From contig JAGHBS010000113.1 of the NCBI GenBank assembly GCA_021160865.1, positions 1 through 5,347 on the forward strand: a DNA stretch of 5,347 nt, in the 5' to 3' direction. The stretch's first letter is position 1; every line of letters starts with the position of its first letter. Under the pieces are notes generated by a model that saw nothing but the letters and a program-made list of their open reading frames with translations, made no database searches and had not been told where the DNA came from. Both the position numbers and the translations under genes were made by a program. This DNA is from Planctomycetota bacterium (GTDB taxonomy: Bacteria > Planctomycetota > Phycisphaerae > SM23-33). Below are positions 1 through 5,347 of the stretch, one piece after another.

Positions 1-261
1 ATACTAACATACATGCTTTACTGCCTTGCCGATCAGACGATCGAACGCATAGGCTCAGCCAATCTTATCTGGACTATTCCAATCGTAGTTTACGGCATGT
101 TCCGCTATTATTGTTTGACACTCGCAACGAAAAAGGCTGATCCGGTCGAAGTCCTCTTACATGACAAGGTACTCTGGTTAGTAGGAATTGTCTGGTTACT
201 ATGCATTATCATTATCCTTCAATGGGGTTCATCCGGAGTAGTGAGGGGAATAATTCAATAA
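1..261 (+). CDS. UbiA-family prenyltransferase, likely decaprenyl-phosphate phosphoribosyltransferase (C-terminal 86 residues; 5' end outside window)
   Basis: The frame is open from base 1 and stops with TAA at 259-261, so only the C-terminus is present; the ATG at 13 is internal. Visible features are the end of one membrane segment (residues 1-10 of the fragment), a second hydrophobic segment with the pattern WTIPIVVYGMFRYY (24-37), a short polar loop with DPVEVLLHDK (47-56), and a last strongly hydrophobic segment (57-74). The W-T-I-P-x-V-x-Y-G-x-F-R-Y pattern followed by P-x-E-x-L-L-x-D-K matches the C-terminus of the UbiA subfamily that transfers 5-phosphoribose from PRPP to decaprenyl phosphate (the Rv3806c/UbiA type), the entry step to polyprenyl-phosphoryl arabinose. 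The catalytic Asp-rich loops lie upstream and cannot be checked. Another UbiA prenyltransferase remains possible, but this motif favours the phosphoribosyltransferase branch. The gene ends 51 bases from the stop of the opposing gene. Confidence 0.82.
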   Translation: MLTYMLYCLADQTIERIGSANLIWTIPIVVYGMFRYYCLTLATKKADPVEVLLHDKVLWLVGIVWLLCIIIILQWGSSGVVRGIIQ

Positions 262-312
262 ACTGCCCTTTTCACTTTGATACATCCCCCCAAGAAAGCA
301 AATCTATGAAAA

Positions 313-3054
313 CTACTTCGATAATTTCTTCGAGATTTCACCAGCCGCTTTTATCATCGATTCCCGCCATTTTTCTAACTGCGAGGGCAAGACAGCATCG
401 CTACGGAGTTTATCAGCCACAAACCCTGGTACTGTTTTTCCTGTAATAATGCGGATTTCATCTAATATTTTCTGCAGTTCAGTGGTATCAATATTGTGTT
501 GTTTTGCGATATTGACAAGATGCTCGCACCGTCTTGCCAGGTCGTAGTCATCAATTGCTCGCTGGAGATTTAACAAGGACAAGGTAGGCATAAACCTACC
601 GGATTGATCTGGCAATAATAGGCTCATCGGACTAAAGCGAAATGCGTTGAACAAGGGATAGTATGCGAAAATCCGTTCGAGATAAACTCCATCTGCCCCT
701 ATCGCCCAGGAGTAGAAACCGGCTGAATAGACATCGGGATAGCTCAAAAGCACTGCAAATGTCTTATTGGCGTGCCCCTTTTTGAAGCGACTTGCTATCG
801 TTGCAATACTCCTATGATTAGGCAAACAAAGGAGGGTATCGAGCGAGGCAAACAATTTAGTCCTTTCAGCAGCTGACATACTATTGATATATGAGGCATA
901 TATGCCCATTGCTGCTTTACCGTTAGCACGATGGACGGCTTCAACTCTGCTGATTATGCGCTGGATGCGTTCCCTTCTGTAAGGATTACCGCAATAAAGT
1001 GCGTAATCTTTTATCCGTCCACGATGCACCAACTCTTGTGATGCCTTTACCAAATCCCATGCAATGTTTCGATATCGAGAGGTACCAGCTGAGATTTCAC
1101 GCCCTTCCAACACCTCAAAGGCATAATCCAATCTGATAAGCGTCTTGCCCGGATTCTTTAGCCGTGGGTACACTTGAAGCCCATCAAATAATGAGGAACG
1201 AATTATTTTCAATTTACGCCATTCAAGAGCCGGGCCGGCTAATGCAGGTGCATTAATACCAGCATTGACAAGATAGGTTAATATATTTTGTCTTATTCTA
1301 TATCGTTGCATTTGCGGAATGAGATAACTGAGAGAATGGTAGACTTCCCTGCAATTTCCTGTACTTATCAATCCAACAACTCGTTCAGTAATGCCCTTTC
1401 TGCCTTTTTCACCTTCGAGGTGAACGACACGGAGATTTACGGATAATTGAGCAGAACGTGTCACGGTAGAGATATTTATTTTCCCGCGATAATCTCCTGT
1501 GCGGGTGCGCTGAGGTACGATAATCCTCAAAGCAAACCAGCAGATCTCTCCAGCAGGGACATCACGAAAATCTTGACCAAGGATATAGGGTTGATAATAC
1601 ACCAGACCATCACGAACAACTGGCATCGTGTTGAGCGAATAAATCTTAATATTGCCTCGGGGAATTATACCCTTCGAGGGGGCGACTAAATTGTTAATAT
1701 ATGCTCTGATAAGTCGGGCTTTTTTACACGGCACTACGGCAAAGGCAATGGTAGCGGCTGAACCTGATGCTGCTATGGCATCTATCTGCTTGGTACGATG
1801 CTCCGGAGCAGGTTTGTATGTCCTGCTAAACCACTCATTACGAGGCGGAGATAGGACGATAAACCCCGACTTTGTCTCATCTTCATTCGGAGACAAATCA
1901 CAATGGGGTCGGGATTGATCAGCCAGTACAAATTGTCGATAGTACCTGGAAAGATCTTGCTTGATATTTCTAATATAATTGAGCGTCGCTCTTTTATGCT
2001 TTGCAGGCGATATAATCATAGCCGCTATCTGACAGTTCATCAGCTCGAGAGCATTATTCCCCTTTTTGAGATTTACTTCGACCGTTGAGACAATTTTGGG
2101 GATAAATGACTTTTCGAGCCAGTCGGCTGTCCACGGCTGGTCCTTACCCAGTAATAATCCTTGATTGGAAAGCATCTGTGCTGGGGAGAGTTTACCTCGC
2201 AACATGACACGATTATTAACCTTCGCCTCATACTCAACTGCCGGTGAAAAACCATAGCTATAATGTGTCATCCATATCCATGCAATTGCTTTGTCAGCCT
2301 GGCTCTGAATAAAGGCATTTTCCCTCTGCTTGTACCCCAATGCACGGCCTGCAATATCACCCTGAAGCGGGTCAGGATAACCTGATGAATAACAGTAGAT
2401 TCTGTGATTTCCGCTCCACGTTATTCCCTTACCCATCGTGCCAGCTGGTTCAAAACCGGGCCAGACCGCCTGATTAGATGGACCAAAGTCGAGTAATACC
2501 ACCCCCTTCGGTGGGGCTAACGGTGGAGCGAGTCTCACATTATCAATAACAATTGGCTCATGGCTTGTGTTCCGTAATTCCAGCCGATAAGGTCTATCAG
2601 GCCAGGGGCCTGTGTATTCCTTAGCCACCAGACCAAGCGGTAAGGCTAACGTATCCTTTCCAGGCTTGATGTATCCTACCTTTCTGAAGGGATGGGAAGG
2701 TTTGGTTTTGCCGGGAGATCCCGAAAGATTAATCTCAAGCCAGGCTATTACTGGATGAACCCCAAACGTATCAATTTTCAACCAACCTACACTTTTGATT
2801 GCCTTGGGTGGGATGGATATTCTTACACGAGAATCGGGTTCCATCTTCAAGGCATGAGTTCCTTCGGTTGCTACATCAGCGCCCTTTACTACCTCGACCT
2901 TGCCCGATGTTTGCAAGGCACCGCTTGCTTCGAATCCCTCAATTAAAATCTCCCTTTGCTGGCCTCGAACATGGGAAATCATCAGCGATTGCAGGGAAAT
3001 GGACATGAAAAGCAGCAAAATCACCTTACCCACGAAATCATTAAGAGTTTTCAT
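313..3054 (-). CDS. Large secreted multidomain protein with GH123/DUF4091-like glycoside hydrolase half
   Basis: This 913-residue protein starts at an ATG (3052-3054) preceded at 9 bases by a strong GAAGGTG ribosome site. Residues 1-31 look like a signal peptide (hydrophobic core about 11-26), so it is exported. Residues 33-176 resemble a beta-sandwich carbohydrate-binding domain ending in IVIDNVRLAP. Residues 184-352 open with VVLLDFGPSNQAVWPGF and contain LQGDIAG, like the galactose-binding/malectin-like modules of polysaccharide-degrading enzymes. Residues 397-545 carry the beta-domain of DUF4091 proteins (SGSAATIAFAVV; VPAGEICWFAL; VPQRTRTGDYRGKI). Residues 557-850 look like the barrel domain, ending with FYSWAIGADGVYLE (780-793) and LNLQRAIDDYDLARR (828-842), equivalent to the family's 'W..GADG' and 'lREGieDyeyL' signatures. 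Where relatives usually have an acidic D-E pair, this protein has YCGNP (687-691), so activity is uncertain. The gene stands alone, divergent from the TPR gene and convergent with the prenyltransferase. Substrate unknown; family assignment is by remembered motifs, not by alignment. Confidence 0.8.
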   Translation of the reverse strand: MKTLNDFVGKVILLLFMSISLQSLMISHVRGQQREILIEGFEASGALQTSGKVEVVKGADVATEGTHALKMEPDSRVRISIPPKAIKSVGWLKIDTFGVHPVIAWLEINLSGSPGKTKPSHPFRKVGYIKPGKDTLALPLGLVAKEYTGPWPDRPYRLELRNTSHEPIVIDNVRLAPPLAPPKGVVLLDFGPSNQAVWPGFEPAGTMGKGITWSGNHRIYCYSSGYPDPLQGDIAGRALGYKQRENAFIQSQADKAIAWIWMTHYSYGFSPAVEYEAKVNNRVMLRGKLSPAQMLSNQGLLLGKDQPWTADWLEKSFIPKIVSTVEVNLKKGNNALELMNCQIAAMIISPAKHKRATLNYIRNIKQDLSRYYRQFVLADQSRPHCDLSPNEDETKSGFIVLSPPRNEWFSRTYKPAPEHRTKQIDAIAASGSAATIAFAVVPCKKARLIRAYINNLVAPSKGIIPRGNIKIYSLNTMPVVRDGLVYYQPYILGQDFRDVPAGEICWFALRIIVPQRTRTGDYRGKINISTVTRSAQLSVNLRVVHLEGEKGRKGITERVVGLISTGNCREVYHSLSYLIPQMQRYRIRQNILTYLVNAGINAPALAGPALEWRKLKIIRSSLFDGLQVYPRLKNPGKTLIRLDYAFEVLEGREISAGTSRYRNIAWDLVKASQELVHRGRIKDYALYCGNPYRRERIQRIISRVEAVHRANGKAAMGIYASYINSMSAAERTKLFASLDTLLCLPNHRSIATIASRFKKGHANKTFAVLLSYPDVYSAGFYSWAIGADGVYLERIFAYYPLFNAFRFSPMSLLLPDQSGRFMPTLSLLNLQRAIDDYDLARRCEHLVNIAKQHNIDTTELQKILDEIRIITGKTVPGFVADKLRSDAVLPSQLEKWRESMIKAAGEISKKLSK

Positions 3055-3063
3055 ATTCTAACG

Positions 3064-3070
3064 CACCTTC
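3064..3070 (-). promoter_or_regulatory. Ribosome binding site of the GH123/DUF4091-like gene
   Basis: On the minus strand this reads GAAGGTG, a good Shine-Dalgarno match, 9 bases before the ATG at 3054. It supports that ATG over the later in-frame Met codons (residues 17 and 25), which would also destroy the signal peptide. Confidence 0.75.
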
Positions 3071-3107
3071 GAAAAACGTACCGATTTTAAGAAAGTTAGA
3101 TACTTGT

Positions 3108-3113
3108 ATTATA
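3108..3113 (-). promoter_or_regulatory. Candidate -10 element for the minus-strand gene
   Basis: The minus strand reads TATAAT exactly, inside GGTATAATA. The start of transcription would fall near 3101, giving a leader of about 47 bases with the GAAGGTG ribosome site in it. No convincing -35 hexamer is found at 16-19 bases (ACGAGT at 17), so the call rests on the -10 element and its position upstream of the gene. Confidence 0.42.
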
Positions 3114-3176
3114 CCGATAATTCTTACTTGACTCGTTTATACCATCAAAATGTTAAAGACTCAAGGCAAGGCGAAG

Positions 3177-3185
3177 TGGTATAAT
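3177..3185 (+). promoter_or_regulatory. Candidate extended -10 promoter of the TPR gene
   Basis: The sequence TGGTATAAT is a perfect extended -10 (TGn-TATAAT), which can work without a strong -35. The best upstream hexamer at 18 bases is AAGACT (3156-3161), a weak match. Transcription would start near 3192, only about 20 bases before the ATG, giving a very short leader made almost entirely of the ribosome site. A second, poorer candidate is TTGACT (3128-3133) with TGTTAA (3151-3156) at 17 bases. Confidence 0.5.
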
Positions 3186-3191
3186 ATTATT

Positions 3192-3200
3192 AGGATAAGG
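3192..3200 (+). promoter_or_regulatory. Ribosome binding site of the TPR gene
   Basis: AGGATAAGG is purine-rich and contains two partial Shine-Dalgarno cores. The downstream AAGG lies 11 bases from the ATG at 3212, slightly long spacing. It supports the 3212 start, which also gives an intact signal peptide. Confidence 0.5.
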
Positions 3201-3211
3201 TAAAGCAAGCG

Positions 3212-4315
3212 ATGAAAGGAATAACAGGTATAAATAGATGGCTATGGGTAGTGATTGGGGCATCTATCTTATTTTGCCCCGCAACATCTTTTGGGCCAAT
3301 TCGCCCTAATTACGTTTGGAAAACACCCTCTATTAGAGGGATCAGTACCATAGGCGGAGACTTTACCAGATATTCTGCTGGCGCACCGCGGGGAAGTTAC
3401 TCTCCCTCAAACAGTTTATTGAGAAGCAGTATTTCAGCATCTGGATTTAACCTATATCGAAGCAGCTCTTCTTCAATGACTACTCCATACACCACAGCAT
3501 TTCCACGGATTGGTCAATACAAACCAATGAAATATACCAGCGGACAAATCAAATTTACCCCAATATATAATGAAATTACGCCTTCGAAAATATTCCGAAA
3601 GGGTGCCATTTATAGTAAGCCTTCTTACAGTATTCAAACCTACCTGGCAGGATTACGACGGGAAACGCTATCAGCAGGTCAAGCCATTAGGCCGATTACA
3701 TCTTTCGTTCCTACCGAAGAGACCGGTTCATATCGTCTGTACATGGAGAAGGGTGAACGAGCTCTGAAAGAAGGACGTTATTACGATGCTAATGCGTCTT
3801 TCAGGATGGCTTTGAGCCTCGGTCAGCATCCTGCTGAAACACACCTTGCCTTAGTGCATTCGTATTGTGCTCAGGAACGGTACCACCTGGCCAGTTATCA
3901 TCTCGTCGAGGCGATAGAGCATTTCCCAGATTTACCGCTTGCTTCGATGTCAATACGCTCATTTTACGGTAGTGCAAATACATTTGTCTCAATTCTTGAA
4001 AAACTTGAAAAAGCAGCCAAAGACTCTGCCGTTGAACCTGAGTTATATCTGTTATTAGGATACTTTCAATATTTCGATAACAATCCCCAAGCTGCATCAG
4101 CTTCGATACTGAAAGCATACGACTTATGTAAGCAAAGCAAAAATGAGCGGCTTAAAAAAGCCATCCTCGCCTTTTGGAAAGGGATGGTAGCTGCTGGGAA
4201 GGCTCATGGAACTTTAGCTGCCACCACTGCACCTGCAGAAGAACTGCCAGCCCCAATCGCTGAACCACAATCAGCACAAGGAAGGGCTCACCAAGGTACC
4301 GGGAAGAAAAAATGA
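3212..4315 (+). CDS. Exported TPR-repeat protein with basic Ser/Tyr-rich N-terminal region
   Basis: This 367-residue protein has a signal peptide (hydrophobic core WLWVVIGASILFC, 10-22, likely cleavage after SFG near 28), so it acts outside the cytoplasm. C22 is not in a lipobox (F at -1), so it is probably not a lipoprotein. Residues 29-150 have no domain I recognise: they are rich in Ser, Tyr, Pro and Gly, with a run of five Ser at 84-88, and hold about 17 Lys/Arg but only two acidic residues. Residues 173-241 form two TPR units (GERALKEGRYYDANASFRMAL, then a second with AEThLALVHSY). After a 33-residue helical linker a third unit follows at 275-308 (ELYLLLGYFQYFDNNPQAA). The tail is Ala/Pro-rich and ends in three Lys. 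TPRs usually mediate protein binding; the partner is not shown. The gene diverges from the hydrolase-like gene and precedes the dehydratase by 167 bases. The specific role is unknown. Confidence 0.85.
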   Translation: MKGITGINRWLWVVIGASILFCPATSFGPIRPNYVWKTPSIRGISTIGGDFTRYSAGAPRGSYSPSNSLLRSSISASGFNLYRSSSSSMTTPYTTAFPRIGQYKPMKYTSGQIKFTPIYNEITPSKIFRKGAIYSKPSYSIQTYLAGLRRETLSAGQAIRPITSFVPTEETGSYRLYMEKGERALKEGRYYDANASFRMALSLGQHPAETHLALVHSYCAQERYHLASYHLVEAIEHFPDLPLASMSIRSFYGSANTFVSILEKLEKAAKDSAVEPELYLLLGYFQYFDNNPQAASASILKAYDLCKQSKNERLKKAILAFWKGMVAAGKAHGTLAATTAPAEELPAPIAEPQSAQGRAHQGTGKKK

Positions 4316-4325
4316 AATCCGCGAT

Positions 4326-4359
4326 GCTTTACAAAAACTGCCTTTGTTTTCTGCAAAGC
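4326..4359 (+). terminator. Imperfect hairpin just after the TPR gene (possible transcript end or 3'-end stabiliser)
   Basis: Starting 10 bases after the TGA, GCTTT (4326-4330) pairs with AAAGC (4355-4359). After an A-C mismatch, CA (4332-4333) pairs with TG (4352-4353), and past a bulged C, AAAAC (4334-4338) pairs with GTTTT (4346-4350) around a 7-base loop. That gives 12 pairs. No T-run follows, so it is not a canonical intrinsic terminator and might only protect the mRNA end. Confidence 0.33.
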
Positions 4360-4482
4360 AAGCTTGATAAATCGTGAAGATTCGGAAATATCGTAAATAA
4401 AAACTCGTTAGTAAAGATGACATCATTATCTTACGATTAGAACTTCAGATAAGCATCCTCGCAATTAACCCGTGGATATTAC
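4360..4482. other. Non-coding leader region upstream of the dehydratase gene
   Basis: No credible gene is present: all frames are broken by stops. It is AT-rich and contains the inverted repeat ATCGTAA (4390-4396) / TTACGAT (4431-4437), with a smaller AAGAT/ATCTT pair inside (4414-4418 and 4428-4432) and a GATG-A-CATC palindrome (4416-4424). TTGATA (4364-4369) could be a -35, but the facing -10 candidates (TATCGT at 4389-4394, 19 bases away) are weak. A promoter here is plausible but not demonstrated. Confidence 0.35.
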
Positions 4483-5347
4483 ATGAATAAGCAGAATGAA
4501 ACACAACCAGACCCATCGCCCGAAAGCAAAGATGCTTTTGCAAAGGTTTTCTCATGGGTTACAAAACGGGTAATACGCCATCGCTTTCTTTCCAATCTCA
4601 TTATTCATAATCTTCTGTTCGCATTAGCATTACTATTAGCATACGTCGTTCGCTTTGATACAGGCTGGCCCGAAAACACAGGAAAGACACGATGGTTTAT
4701 ACAGTTTTATCTGCCATCGCTGCCGATCTTCTTGATAGTTAAAACCATCGTTTTCGAACGACTAAAACTCTTCCGAGGTTGGTGGCAGTATGCCAGTATC
4801 CGTGATGTCGTCAACATACTTCTAGCCGCATGGTTATCATTGCTAATTATCTATGCCGGTGTTTTCCTTTTGGTCTGGTTGCCGCAGATGCTCGGAAGGA
4901 AACCGATATTTTCACATTACAGCAGGGGTGTTCTGGTACTGGATTTCATGGCGACGGTGTTCTTGGTCTGTACGGCAAGGCTTGGAGTAAGATTCTACCG
5001 TGAGGAACTTAGACCCGTCTCACCGGAGGGGGTCAAGCGCGTACTTATCGTTGGGGCAGGAAACGCTGCTGAATCCGTCTTGCGTGAAATTCACAGGATG
5101 AACGTAGAACGCTATCGCGTTATAGGATTAGTTGACGATGATCCTGCAAAGAAAGGTGCGATAATCCACGGCATCGAGGTATTGGGAACTACCGACGATA
5201 TCAAGCAAATCTGCGAGGAGGAAAATATTGATGAAATTCTCATCGCTGTACCCTCCGCTAGTCAGAAGGAACTTCGACGAATCATAAGCAAATGTGAAGG
5301 TACCAAGTTGCAATTTCAAACGTTGCCCTCGATGGACGCTCTTATCG
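4483..5347 (+). CDS. Membrane-anchored nucleoside-diphosphate-sugar epimerase/dehydratase, PglF/WbpM/CapD type (N-terminal 288 codons; 3' end outside window)
   Basis: The frame is open from ATG 4483 to the right edge; an in-frame TAA at 4450-4452 with no other start between fixes this ATG, although the ribosome site is poor. Residues 1-34 are a polar cytoplasmic tail. Four membrane segments follow (about 39-57, 72-91, 109-134, 147-165), with the family hallmarks AYVVRFD (53-59) and LFRGWWQYASIRD (96-108). The soluble part starts with a Rossmann fold: VLIVGAGNAAESVLREI (187-203, nucleotide-binding GxG), VIGLVDDDPAKKGAIIHG (213-230), VLGTTDDIK, and IDEILIAVPSAS (250-261). This is the N-terminal half of proteins of about 600-650 residues that convert UDP-GlcNAc to a 4-keto-6-deoxy sugar for glycans and O-antigen. 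The catalytic SDR domain lies beyond the window, so dehydratase versus C4-epimerase activity cannot be decided. It fits with the lipid-linked sugar gene at the left edge. Confidence 0.92.
   Translation, partial: MNKQNETQPDPSPESKDAFAKVFSWVTKRVIRHRFLSNLIIHNLLFALALLLAYVVRFDTGWPENTGKTRWFIQFYLPSLPIFLIVKTIVFERLKLFRGWWQYASIRDVVNILLAAWLSLLIIYAGVFLLVWLPQMLGRKPIFSHYSRGVLVLDFMATVFLVCTARLGVRFYREELRPVSPEGVKRVLIVGAGNAAESVLREIHRMNVERYRVIGLVDDDPAKKGAIIHGIEVLGTTDDIKQICEEENIDEILIAVPSASQKELRRIISKCEGTKLQFQTLPSMDALI

Noticed and set aside
201..446. 81-codon + strand open frame overlapping the end of the prenyltransferase and the end of the minus-strand gene
   Set aside because: It overlaps two well-supported coding regions in other frames and its translation has no domain-like pattern.
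2073..2255. 60-codon minus-strand open frame inside the large hydrolase-like gene
   Set aside because: It is an alternative frame of the same strand within a well-supported long coding sequence.
3272..3280. Possible lipobox cysteine (C22) in the TPR protein
   Set aside because: The residues before it are I-L-F-C; Phe at -1 does not fit the lipobox, which needs Gly, Ala or Ser there.
3801..4118. 105-codon open frame on the minus strand inside the TPR gene
   Set aside because: It lies wholly antisense to a gene with clear signal peptide and TPR repeats, and its translation shows no recognisable family pattern.
4324..4377. 17-codon + strand frame after the TPR gene
   Set aside because: It has no ribosome site and coincides with the hairpin; it is too short to support.
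5128..5319. 63-codon minus-strand open frame under the dehydratase
   Set aside because: It is antisense to the conserved Rossmann region of the dehydratase.
1..5347. CRISPR array, transposon ends, tRNA or rRNA genes
   Set aside because: No spaced repeats, transposase coding, terminal inverted repeats or cloverleaf-like sequence were seen on either strand.

Overview
The window looks like ordinary bacterial chromosomal DNA of moderate to slightly low GC. It lies inside or at the edge of a cell-envelope or exopolysaccharide locus. The mix of a UbiA-type phosphoribosyl-polyprenyl synthase, a PglF/WbpM-type nucleotide-sugar dehydratase, a large secreted GH123/DUF4091-like protein and an exported TPR protein suggests an uncultured Gram-negative-type lineage, possibly Planctomycetota or a relative. 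That placement is inference from protein style only; nothing in the window fixes the taxonomy.

Layout: (1) bases 1-261, + strand: C-terminal end of a UbiA-family membrane prenyltransferase, most like decaprenyl-phosphate phosphoribosyltransferase, cut by the left edge. (2) 313-3054, - strand: one long gene for a 913-residue exported multidomain protein with two N-terminal beta-sandwich/carbohydrate-binding-like regions and a C-terminal glycoside-hydrolase-like half of the DUF4091/GH123 type. (3) 3055-3211: divergent intergenic region with a perfect TATAAT on each strand. (4) 3212-4315, + strand: an exported 367-residue protein with a basic Ser/Tyr-rich N-terminal half and about three TPR repeats. 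(5) 4316-4482: 167-base gap with a hairpin just after the stop codon and loose inverted repeats. (6) 4483 to the right edge, + strand: N-terminal 288 codons of a membrane-anchored nucleoside-diphosphate-sugar epimerase/dehydratase (CapD/FlaA1 superfamily).

The two edge genes fit lipid-linked sugar synthesis: one loads phosphoribose on a polyprenyl phosphate (first step toward polyprenyl-phosphoryl arabinose), and the other modifies a UDP-HexNAc precursor. The two middle genes encode exported proteins that could act on or organise the surface polymer, but that link rests only on proximity. The most useful leads are the apparent loss of the usual acidic pair in the hydrolase-like domain, the highly basic N-terminal half of the TPR protein, and the mirrored divergent promoter region. 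I saw no mobile element, CRISPR array, tRNA or rRNA, and no clear sign of an undescribed multi-gene system.
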